From contig JBEKOB010000134.1 in NCBI GenBank assembly GCA_049522195.1, positions 1 through 6,793 of the forward strand: a DNA stretch of 6,793 nt, written 5' to 3'. Positions 1-6,600 of this stretch are shown here, in pieces. Origin of the DNA: UBA9647 sp049522195. GTDB taxonomy: Bacteria > Bacteroidota > Ignavibacteria > UBA10030. Within the stretch, counting starts at the first letter, position 1, and every line of letters begins with the position of its first letter. The position numbers were made by a program, and so were the translations under genes. A model generated the notes under the pieces. The model worked only from the letters and a program-made list of their open reading frames with translations, had not been told where the DNA came from and made no database searches.

Positions 1-133
1 TCGACACCGAGTCGATCAGAAACTCACGCACTTCTGCGCATACTGCCGGAAGGTTCTTCAGTTCCAGCTTGCGAAGATCTTCCGGATAATTGATTTTGTC
101 CAGAAATTTAAAATTCAAATGCGTATCGCTCAT
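1..133 (-). CDS. dxs: 1-deoxy-D-xylulose-5-phosphate synthase, N-terminal fragment (cut by window edge)
   Basis: DXS is a thiamine-diphosphate enzyme that condenses pyruvate with glyceraldehyde 3-phosphate, the first step of the MEP isoprenoid pathway in the cytoplasm. Only about 44 codons are present. The translation begins MSDTHLNFKFLDKINYPEDL and continues with RKLELKNLP and REFLIDSVS, which closely matches the conserved DXS N-terminus (LLDxIxxPxDLRxLxxxxLxxLxxEiRxfLi). The start ATG overlaps the xseB stop codon in the string ATGA, and the gene has no clear Shine-Dalgarno of its own, so translation probably depends on coupling to xseB. The thiamine-binding and catalytic regions lie outside the window, so intactness cannot be judged. 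Identification is confident despite the short length, because this opening block is characteristic and xseB-dxs neighbourhoods are common in bacteria. Confidence 0.9.
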   Translation of the reverse strand, partial: MSDTHLNFKFLDKINYPEDLRKLELKNLPAVCAEVREFLIDSVS

Positions 134-372
134 TCTTGGTCCAGATCTGTGACCTCAAAATCCCCGCCCGCTGATTTTGCGAGCTTTCTTATCTTGAGCT
201 CGGTCGCTTTCAACTTCCCCGCACACTCTTTCGAGAGTTGTATCCCCTCTTCGTAGAGTCCCACCGCTTCATCGAGTGAGACTTTCCCTTGCTCGAGAGA
301 CTCGACGATCTCCTCCAACCGCTTGAGCGAGTTCTCGAATGAGCTTTTTTGCGGCTTCTTTGTCCCCATCAT
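130..372 (-). CDS. xseB: Exodeoxyribonuclease VII small subunit
   Basis: XseB is the small subunit of exonuclease VII, a cytoplasmic metal-independent nuclease that cuts single-stranded DNA from either end to short oligonucleotides and acts in mismatch repair and clearing of damaged DNA. Several copies bind the coiled-coil part of one XseA. The 80-residue product has the usual length for the family. It shows the family signature: SFENSLKRLEEIVESLEQGK (residues 10-29), then SLDEAVGLYEEGIQLSKECAGKL, two helices that form an antiparallel hairpin. Two adjacent ATG codons exist (370-372 and 367-369). I chose the first because it gives an ATGA overlap with the xseA stop; the second would begin MGTKKPQ. 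The gene is coupled upstream to xseA and downstream to dxs by 4-base overlaps, so it should be made in proportion to both. Confidence 0.95.
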   Translation of the reverse strand: MMGTKKPQKSSFENSLKRLEEIVESLEQGKVSLDEAVGLYEEGIQLSKECAGKLKATELKIRKLAKSAGGDFEVTDLDQE

Positions 373-1556
373 TGCACCTTTGTAGCGACTTTCCCGTCCT
401 GAAATTCTATCACAGGTTCGTCTTTCGGCCTCAGTTCCTTCGCATGCGTCACGATCGCTTCTCCCTTCCGCACGATGGCATATCCACGTTTCAGGATGTT
501 TCCCGGGCTTACTGCAACCAGCCTCCTTGCCAAAGACTCAACATCCGTCGTCGTTGTTTCGTACCGATGTGCAAAGTGAGTGCCGATGGCCCGTTGAAGT
601 TCGTCTATGCGCTGCACAAATTCACGAATCAGGTCTCTTGGTCTATTGAACGCGTAACTCGAGACGATGCTTCGAATACGTTCGCGATACGTCGTCATCA
701 TTTGCGCGAGCGATTGCCTCATAGTATACTCATTGTTGCGAATAACTTCAAGAAGCTCGAGCCGATCAGGGACGATCAACTCGGCGGCTGCAGAGGGAGT
801 CGGCGCGCGTAGATCTGCAACGAAGTCAGCAATCGTGAAATCTATCTCATGTCCCACCGCGCTCACAACGGGGATTCCAGATGCAGCGATCGCTCGTGCA
901 ACGACCTCTTCATTGAATGCCCAAAGGTCTTCAAGCGAACCACCCCCGCGACCGACTATAATGACATCTACGTTTCCGTATTGATTCATTTCTTTCAGCG
1001 CCTGCGCGATCTCGTCAGATGCACCCGCTCCCTGTACGCGAACCGGCCTCAGGATGATTTCGACGCAAGGGAATCTGCGGGACAGCACCGTCCGTATGTC
1101 CTGCAGCGCCGCACCAGTCTCGGAGGTGATGATTCCTACTCTCTCCGGGAATGAAGGCAGCGGGCGCTTTCTCGCTTCGTCAAACAATCCTTCGGCTGCG
1201 AGTTTCTGTTTCAGACGCTCGAACGCTATCTGAAGTTCCCCGATTCCGACAGGTGTCAGCTGCTCAACATCAATCTGGTAGCTCCCCCGGGGTGGATAGA
1301 CGGTAATCCCGCCACGGGCAATCACCTTCATGCCGTCCTCGGGTGTAAAAAGAAGTCCAGAGGCTCTGCTGCGCCACATTGTGGCCGAAATTTGAGCTCC
1401 TTCGTCCTTGAGCGTGAAGTACAAATGGCCCGACGTGTGCTGCTTGAAATTGGAGATCTCCCCCTGGATCCAGACCCTCAGAAAGCGCTGTTCGAGCGAC
1501 ATCTTGATCTGGCGGGTGATATCTGTAACCGATATGACCTGTTTCTCTGGTGGCAT
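369..1556 (-). CDS. xseA: Exodeoxyribonuclease VII large (catalytic) subunit
   Basis: This is the catalytic subunit of exonuclease VII, which degrades single-stranded DNA in repair together with XseB. The 395-residue protein has an N-terminal OB-fold for DNA binding (about residues 7-102, with RVWIQGEISNFK and SGHLYFTLKDE), then the exonuclease VII catalytic domain. Diagnostic motifs are VGIITSETGAALQDI (140-154), VGRGGGSLEDLWAFNEE (201-217) and VSAVGHEIDFTIADFVADLR (231-250) followed by APTPSAAAEL. A helical, coiled-coil-prone region (about 262-345) should bind XseB, and the C-terminal NILKRGYAIVR block (353-363) is present. It is shorter than the E. coli protein (456 residues), mainly in the coiled-coil part, but nothing essential appears missing. 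The frame stays open upstream to an ATG at 1652, but those 32 residues are cysteine-rich and unlike the family. MPPEKQVISVTDI at 1556 fits the family and has GGAAG nine bases upstream. Confidence 0.95.
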   Translation of the reverse strand: MPPEKQVISVTDITRQIKMSLEQRFLRVWIQGEISNFKQHTSGHLYFTLKDEGAQISATMWRSRASGLLFTPEDGMKVIARGGITVYPPRGSYQIDVEQLTPVGIGELQIAFERLKQKLAAEGLFDEARKRPLPSFPERVGIITSETGAALQDIRTVLSRRFPCVEIILRPVRVQGAGASDEIAQALKEMNQYGNVDVIIVGRGGGSLEDLWAFNEEVVARAIAASGIPVVSAVGHEIDFTIADFVADLRAPTPSAAAELIVPDRLELLEVIRNNEYTMRQSLAQMMTTYRERIRSIVSSYAFNRPRDLIREFVQRIDELQRAIGTHFAHRYETTTTDVESLARRLVAVSPGNILKRGYAIVRKGEAIVTHAKELRPKDEPVIEFQDGKVATKVQ

Positions 1557-1588
1557 GAAGAAAGACTTCCAGAATCCCTTTCTCCCTG

Positions 1589-1594
1589 AATATA
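1589..1594 (-). promoter_or_regulatory. Candidate -10 element for the xseA-xseB-dxs unit
   Basis: Reading the minus strand, TATATT lies about 33 bases upstream of the xseA ATG and would start transcription near 1582, leaving a short leader that contains GGAAG at 1570-1566. No good -35 hexamer sits 16-18 bases further upstream (the hexamer at 1617-1612 reads GTGCGA), so this is either a weak or an activator-dependent promoter, or a chance match. The palindrome at 1617-1629 would touch the -35 region. Confidence 0.3.
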
Positions 1595-1616
1595 GGAAAC
1601 ATTGCGCTCCGTCGCA

Positions 1617-1629
1617 CGAACAATGTTCG
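1617..1629. promoter_or_regulatory. Perfect palindrome CGAACA-A-TGTTCG upstream of xseA, LexA-box-like
   Basis: The two 6-base arms are exact reverse complements around a single central base. The site lies about 61-73 bases upstream of the xseA start and overlaps the -35 position of the candidate xseA promoter, a typical repressor site. It resembles the Gram-positive LexA (DinR) box CGAAC-N4-GTTCG, but the half-sites are separated by three bases instead of four. The family of the bound regulator is therefore inference. XseA being a DNA repair nuclease makes SOS control plausible. Confidence 0.35.
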
Positions 1630-1671
1630 AATTGCACAAGCAAGACGAGCATTCAGAATTTGAGCGGAATT

Positions 1672-1713
1672 CTACGGGATTGAGTAAGTTCGAGGCACTT
1701 CTTCTTTCCTCAT
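1672..1713 (-). CDS. Possible 13-residue leader peptide ORF upstream of xseA
   Basis: On the minus strand, ATG at 1713 opens MRKEEVPRTYSIP and stops at TAG (1674-1672). It is preceded by AGGAG (1724-1720) with a 6-base gap, a better Shine-Dalgarno than that of xseA. It lies 115 bases ahead of the xseA start in a different frame. No run of one amino acid is seen that would suggest classical attenuation. It could be a leader peptide, the relic start of a lost gene, or chance. It also lies upstream of the candidate xseA -10, so it would need another promoter. Confidence 0.2.
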   Translation of the reverse strand: MRKEEVPRTYSIP

Positions 1714-1766
1714 ATTGTTCTCCTGGCATTCGGACTGCGCTCGTGCACAGGTCCGAACCTATGACC

Positions 1767-1795
1767 TTGTCTTTCAAGTGAGTGATGGGTATATT
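1767..1795 (+). promoter_or_regulatory. Sigma-70-like promoter for bshB1
   Basis: TTGTCT (1767-1772) and TATATT (1790-1795) are separated by exactly 17 bases, giving a predicted transcript start near 1802 and a leader of about 20 bases that carries the bshB1 ribosome binding site. Its position supports the bshB1 start at 1823 rather than the longer open frame from 1715. No operator-like repeat was seen within it. Confidence 0.55.
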
Positions 1796-1812
1796 TTTTC
1801 ATCATTGCCAAA

Positions 1813-1818
1813 AAGGAG
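1813..1818 (+). promoter_or_regulatory. Ribosome binding site that fixes the bshB1 start
   Basis: AAGGAG lies four bases before the ATG at 1823. The gap is slightly short but the match to anti-Shine-Dalgarno is strong, and it picks this ATG, after which the AHPDD zinc motif begins at residue 10 as is usual for the family. Confidence 0.7.
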
Positions 1819-1822
1819 AACC

Positions 1823-2551
1823 ATGCAAATTGATGTCCTCGCCATCGGCGCCCATCCGGATGATATTGAACTGTCGTGTGGTGGAACAATCGCCAAACTC
1901 GTCAAGCAAGGTTACGCAGTCGCACTTGCCGATGTTACACAAGGGGAGTTGGGAACGAGGGGCACAAAAGAGATCCGGGCCAAAGAAGCACAAGAGGCTG
2001 CACACATCCTCGGAGTGAAGACCAGGCGTAATCTTCGTATACCAGACGGCAACGTCGAAGTGAACAAAGCGAACGTCCAGAAACTCATCGTCCTGATAAG
2101 AGAACTCAAGCCGACCATTCTTATCATCCCCCATTCTGTCGAGAGGCACCCCGATCATGTACACACGCATCATCTGTGCAAAGAGGCATGGTATTATGCA
2201 GGGCTCCAGAAACTAAACACCTCGCTGGGTGGCGAAAAACAGTTACCGCACCGACCGCACCACTACTTCGAGTTCATGCAATGGCATGAATTCGATTATT
2301 CATTCATCGTCGACGTCACCGATTCGTATGAGACAAAGATGAAAGCGGTCAGAGCTCATACGTCTCAGTTCTTCAATCCTCAAAGCAAAGAACCCGAAAC
2401 GAAACTCAGCACCCCTGAATTTCTTGAGACCATTGAGACCCGTGCGAAATACTATGGCCAACGCATCGGCGTACAGTATGGAGAACCGTTCCTGACTCAT
2501 TATTCACTTGGGATCAAGGACGTTTTTGATCTCATCATTCATAAGCGATAA
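1823..2551 (+). CDS. bshB1: Bacillithiol biosynthesis deacetylase BshB1 (LmbE/PIG-L family)
   Basis: BshB1 removes the acetyl group from N-acetylglucosaminyl-malate to give glucosaminyl-malate, the second step in making bacillithiol (or its N-methyl form in Chlorobi-type bacteria), a cytoplasmic low-molecular-weight thiol. The 242-residue product begins MQIDVLAIGAHPDDIELSCG. The AHPDD motif (10-14) supplies two zinc ligands, H11 and D14, with D13 as the likely general base. RHPDH (108-112) supplies the third ligand, H112, and the catalytic H109. These match the known B. cereus and MshB family residues by position. Further family features are TQGELGTRGT (39-48), the AHTSQF block (178-183) and GVQYGEPF (216-223). 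The length and C-terminus argue for BshB1 rather than a general LmbE deacetylase. bshA and bshC are not in the window. A KirBac gene follows after 33 bases on the same strand and is probably cotranscribed. Confidence 0.93.
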   Translation: MQIDVLAIGAHPDDIELSCGGTIAKLVKQGYAVALADVTQGELGTRGTKEIRAKEAQEAAHILGVKTRRNLRIPDGNVEVNKANVQKLIVLIRELKPTILIIPHSVERHPDHVHTHHLCKEAWYYAGLQKLNTSLGGEKQLPHRPHHYFEFMQWHEFDYSFIVDVTDSYETKMKAVRAHTSQFFNPQSKEPETKLSTPEFLETIETRAKYYGQRIGVQYGEPFLTHYSLGIKDVFDLIIHKR

Positions 2552-2567
2552 GGAATTCTCATTTAGG

Positions 2568-2588
2568 ATGGAACATCAACACGGATGA
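2568..2588 (+). other. Six-codon mini-ORF overlapping the kir start codon
   Basis: ATG at 2568 encodes MEHQHG and its TGA (2586-2588) overlaps the kir ATG (2585-2587) as ATGA. The kir start has no well-spaced Shine-Dalgarno of its own: the nearest purine stretch, AGGATGG at 2565-2571, is 13 bases away. The mini-ORF could therefore feed ribosomes to kir by termination-reinitiation. AAGGA at 2550-2554 is also 13 bases from the mini-ORF ATG, so its own initiation would be weak. It may be chance. Confidence 0.25.
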
Positions 2589-3541
2589 TTCGCAGGCGAT
2601 CACATACTCAAGAGCGGCAGGAGGATAACAACCGAGATCTCGGATTCGGGTCGAGAGTCCTTCAGCAAAGCCATGAACGTTTTGTCAATCGCGATGGATC
2701 TTTTAATGTCTCCAGGACCGGGTTCTCGTTCTTCCGATCCCTGAGCGTCTATCATGCACTTCTGACGATGTCATGGGGGAGATTCTTTCTTCTGCTCATC
2801 GCGTTCTATTTCAGCACAAACCTACTTTTTGCCATTGGATATTTCCTATGCGGCCCAGGTGCCCTGGCCGGATCACGTGCCGCCGCCTATGGTGATCGAT
2901 TTCTCGAAGCGTTTTTCTTCAGCGTGCAGACACTCGCCACAATTGGTTACGGCGGCCTCAGTCCATCGGGCTTTGCCGCTAATTTCCTTGTCACGATACA
3001 GGCACTCATTGGCGGACTTGGTTTCGCGCTTGCGACAGGATTGGTTTTTGCAAGATTCTCGCGACCGAATGCAAAGATCGTTTTCAGCGAAAGAGCCGTG
3101 ATTGCCCCGTACAAGGACATGACTGCTTTTGAGTTCAGGATTGTGAACTCGCGCAACAACCAGCTTGTCGAAGTGCAGGCAACAGTCGTGCTCAGCCGGA
3201 TGGAGGAGCACCAGGCCAAGAGATCGCGCAAATTCCACGAATTAAAGCTCGAGCGCAGCGACGTGCAGCTTTTCCCGCTTCATTGGGTGGTCGTTCATCC
3301 AATTGACGAAGCCAGTCCTTTGCGAGATGTCACTCGAGAGCAGCTCGCGGCATCTGACGCCGAGTTCATTGTACTCTTGTCCGGCATAGAAGAAACCTCC
3401 TCTCAGTCGGTGCACGTCAGGTCGTCATATAAACATGACGAAGTCGTCTGGGGGGCGAAATTTGGAGACATGTTCACGACCTCGGACGGCGTGATCCGGG
3501 TAGACCTGCGGAAGCTTCATGACATTGAAACGTCCAAGTAA
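2585..3541 (+). CDS. Inward-rectifier-type potassium channel (KirBac family)
   Basis: This is a prokaryotic Kir homologue, a tetrameric inner-membrane potassium channel with two transmembrane helices per subunit and a cytoplasmic gating domain. In the 318-residue product, the N-terminal tail contains DLGFGSRV and NRDGSFNV (35-42), conserved in KirBacs. An amphipathic slide helix (about 52-65) leads into TM1 (about 66-88). The pore loop carries the selectivity filter TIGYG (119-123). TM2 (about 131-157) ends in ARFSRP (156-161), the Kir hinge into the cytoplasmic domain. The remainder (about 162-310) is the immunoglobulin-like Kir C-terminal domain, including FRIVNSRNNQL and WGAKF. By alignment with mammalian Kir2.1, the TM2 rectification aspartate is F147 here, so strong polyamine rectification is not expected; other KirBacs are also hydrophobic there. 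The start is fixed by family length, not by a ribosome binding site. It follows bshB1 by 33 bases and probably shares its promoter. Confidence 0.93.
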   Translation: MIRRRSHTQERQEDNNRDLGFGSRVLQQSHERFVNRDGSFNVSRTGFSFFRSLSVYHALLTMSWGRFFLLLIAFYFSTNLLFAIGYFLCGPGALAGSRAAAYGDRFLEAFFFSVQTLATIGYGGLSPSGFAANFLVTIQALIGGLGFALATGLVFARFSRPNAKIVFSERAVIAPYKDMTAFEFRIVNSRNNQLVEVQATVVLSRMEEHQAKRSRKFHELKLERSDVQLFPLHWVVVHPIDEASPLRDVTREQLAASDAEFIVLLSGIEETSSQSVHVRSSYKHDEVVWGAKFGDMFTTSDGVIRVDLRKLHDIETSK

Positions 3542-3543
3542 AG

Positions 3544-3550
3544 AAGGAGG
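3544..3550 (+). promoter_or_regulatory. Strong Shine-Dalgarno-like sequence with no usable start codon
   Basis: AAGGAGG begins two bases after the kir stop codon. No ATG, GTG or TTG lies within normal spacing; the first candidate is TTG at 3566, fifteen bases downstream. It may be the relic of a gene once cotranscribed with kir, or chance. Confidence 0.25.
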
Positions 3551-3563
3551 TCTCACCAATCCA

Positions 3564-3596
3564 ACTTGTCCATCGTACAAGTATGGACAACTGTCC
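3564..3596. repeat. Three overlapping inverted repeats between convergent kir and cusA
   Basis: TTGTCCAT (3566-3573) pairs perfectly with ATGGACAA (3583-3590) around a 9-base loop. ACTTGT (3564-3569) pairs with ACAAGT (3577-3582) around 7 bases. GGACA (3585-3589) and TGTCC (3592-3596) form a third dyad with a 2-base centre. The first two hairpins share bases and exclude each other. The position 25 bases past the kir stop and about 100 bases past the cusA stop suits a transcript end, but neither strand has a U-tract after the stem, so it is not a canonical intrinsic terminator. A protein-binding site is the alternative. Confidence 0.5.
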
Positions 3597-3602
3597 TAAA
3601 AT

Positions 3603-3624
3603 CGCCAACCACGCGCCAACAGCG
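3603..3624. repeat. Imperfect 11-base tandem direct repeat
   Basis: CGCCAACCACG is followed directly by CGCCAACAGCG; the first seven bases are identical. An 11-base period places both copies on the same face of the helix, as in tandem sites for OmpR/PhoB-type regulators. With only two copies and no gene start nearby on either strand, function is uncertain. Confidence 0.3.
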
Positions 3625-3692
3625 AGAATATTGTTTATCTTCGTGTGATTACGTCTCCTGTTGGTTCGAGAATGTGATCCTTGATGAGTGTA

Positions 3693-6600
3693 TTAGTTTT
3701 CAAGAACTCTTCCTTCCGACTTGGCTTCCTTTCTTAAACTCCAACTCTTCCAGAGGAAGTAGATAACCGGATAGATCGCCAATTCCAGCAGCACGGAGGT
3801 AACGACTCCTCCCACCATTGGAGCAGCGATCCGCTTCATAATGTCTGCCCCGGACCCATGACTCCACATAATCGGCAAAAGGCCTGCGATGATAACCGAC
3901 GCCGTCATGATTTTTGGCCGCACCCGTTTCACCGCCCCGTGATGAATTGCCTCTTTGAGATCTTTCAATCCCCTCATCATACCCTTTTGCTTCCATTCAT
4001 CGAAGGCATGGTCAAGATAGAGGAGCATCACGACTCCCGTCTCTGCATCGAGGCCGGCAAGGGCTATGATTCCCACCCAAACGGCAATACTGAGGTTGTA
4101 ACCGAGGAAGTAAAGGAACCAGAACGTCCCCACCAGAGAGAATGGAACTGCGAGGAATATGATGGCCACCTTCGTCACCGACCGGGTGTTGAGATAGATG
4201 ATCACGAAAATAATGAACAGCGTCATGGGTATGACATACATCAAACGTTGCTGTGCACGCTGCATGTACTCATACTCACCACTCCAGATTATGTTGTAGC
4301 CGGGCGGCATCTTGATCTTCTCTGCAACCGTCCTCTTTGCATTCTGGACGTACGTTCCAATATCGATGTCCTTGATGTCAACATACACCCACGCATTTGG
4401 ACGCGCGTCCTCACTTCGCACAACCATCGGACCCTTGCGTGGAGTGATCGTGGCCACCTGTGTGATCGGTATCTGCTCCCCCGTCGGCGTTGGAATGAGC
4501 ACCCGCTTTAATGCATCAAGGTTGTCCCGAAGTTCGCGGCTGTACCTCAGGTTGATGGTGTAGCGCTCAAGCCCTTCCACCGTGTTCGTGACACTCATAC
4601 CCCCCATAGCCGATTCAATGACATTCTCGACGTCCCCAACTGTCAACCCATATCGGGCTGCTTCTTTACGATCGATATCGAAATCCAGATAATTACCTCC
4701 CACCGCCCGTTCAGCGAAAGCGCTCAACGTACCTGGAACAGTCCGCATGACCGCCTCAACTTCCTTGCCGATCTCCTGCAACTTGTTCAGGTCCGGCCCG
4801 GAGATCTTGATCCCAACCGGTGTCTTGATCCCGGTGCTCAGCATGTCGGTTCGTGTTTTAATCGGCATTGTCCATGCATTCGTAAGCCCGGGGAATTGAA
4901 TTGCGCGGTCCATCTCGTCGATGAGCTTCGCCGTGGTCATTCCCGGTCGCCACTCGCTTTCGGGCTTCAGCATAATTGTCGTTTCGATCATATCCAAGCC
5001 AGCGGGATCGGTTGCCGTTTCCGCACGACCGATCTTCCCGAACACATGATGAACCTCTGGAAATTGCCGAATGATCTTGTCCGTTTGCTGCAACAACTCC
5101 TTCGCTTTGGTGATCGACATTCCTGGAAGCGTCGTTGGCATATAGAGGAGATCGCCTTCGTACAAAGGCGGCATGAATTCCGAGCCAAGCTTATTGAATG
5201 GGAATACAGTGATACCGAGCACCACGAGAGCAGCAACAATGATCCATTTGTTGTGCTTGAGTACAAAGTCAACAACCGGAGTGTAGATTTTGATGAGGAA
5301 GCGATTTATAGGATTCCTTTCCTCAGGAAGAATTTTTCCCCGGATCCAGTACCCCATCAGAATGGGAACAATAGTAATCGACAAGATCGCCGCAGCTGCC
5401 ATCGAGTACGTCTTGGTAAATGCCAGCGGCCTGAACAACCGTCCTTCCTGGGCTTCCAGTGTGAACACAGGTATGAACGATACCGTAATCACTAGCAGCG
5501 AGTAAAATAGCGCAGGTCCTACTTCTTTCGACGCATCGAGAATCACCTGCCAGTGATCCCGCCGCTCTTCCAGTGGTTTCAAGACCTCATGCTCAATATG
5601 TTTGTGGGCGTTTTCGATCATGATAATCGCGGCATCCACCATAGCACCAATGGCTATCGCAATGCCACTCAGCGACATGATATTCGCGTTGATCCCCTGC
5701 ATTTTCATCACGATAAAGGCCATCAGGATCGCCGTCGGGAGCGTGAAGATGGCGACAAAGGAGCTGCGAGCATGCAGAAGGAAGATGATGCAGACAAGTG
5801 CAACAATGATGATTTCTTCCGTCAGCTTTTCTTTCAATGTCTCGATTGCCCGTTCGATCAGCCCTGAACGGTCATATGCGGGTTCGATTTTGACGTCATC
5901 AGGGAGACCCTGCTTCAGGATCTCGAGCTTCTTCTTGATATTCTCAATAACCTGGAGGGCGTTCTGGCCATATCGCATGACGATGATTCCGCCGACGACT
6001 TCTCCCTCGCCATTGCTCTCAGCAAGGCCGCGCCGCATCATCGGACCTATGGTCACGTCAGCCATATCCCTTACATACACCGGCGTCCCGTCCTTCTTAT
6101 CTACCATGATGGGGATGTTTTTGACATCATCGATCGACTTGATGTAGCCAAGTCCCCGAACCATGAACTCCGTCTCCCCCATTTCGATGACTTCACCGCC
6201 GACGTCGTTATTAGAGTTCTTGATGGCCATCTCGACCATGTTCAGCGGAACCCTGTAGGCGAGGAGTTTCGTCGGATCCACTGTTACCTGATACTGTTTC
6301 ACATATCCGCCTATGCTCGCCACCTCGGCGACACCGCTCACCGTGGTCAGTCCATACTTGAGATACCAATCCTGGTACGAACGAAGCTCCTGCAATGAAT
6401 GCTTGTCGGACTTGAGTGTATACATATAGATCCAACCGACGCCGGTTGCATCCGGTCCAAGAGTCGGGACCACCTTGGACGGCAGCCGCTTCTGCGCGTA
6501 GTTCAGATACTCCAGTACCCGGCTGCGCGCCCAATACAGGTCAGTCCCATCTTCGAAGATGACATACACAAGCGAGTAACCAAAAAACGAATATCCGCGA

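Noticed and set aside
339..812. 157-codon plus-strand open frame opposite xseB/xseA
   Set aside because: Overlaps two well-identified genes on the minus strand and resembles no known protein.
1557..1652. N-terminal extension of xseA to the ATG at 1652
   Set aside because: The extra 32 residues are unlike the family and would run across the candidate promoter and palindrome; the start at 1556 matches the usual N-terminus.
1715..1822. N-terminal extension of bshB1 to the ATG at 1715
   Set aside because: The region contains the -35/-10 promoter and the Shine-Dalgarno for 1823, and BshB1 proteins begin a few residues before the AHPDD motif.
3566..3766. 66-codon plus-strand frame starting TTG after kir
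   Set aside because: Runs into the 3' end of cusA on the opposite strand, has a rare start codon 15 bases from the nearest Shine-Dalgarno, and shows no recognisable domain.
3858..4511. 217-codon plus-strand open frame opposite cusA
   Set aside because: Lies wholly antisense to a clearly conserved RND pump, has a composition rich in His/Arg/Asp typical of a reverse-strand shadow, and shows no recognisable domain or ribosome binding site.
4896..5495. 199-codon plus-strand open frame opposite cusA
   Set aside because: Antisense shadow of conserved cusA sequence; no family resemblance seen.
5602..6147. 181-codon plus-strand open frame opposite cusA with apparent hydrophobic stretches
   Set aside because: The hydrophobicity mirrors the transmembrane codons of cusA on the other strand; no independent start signal.
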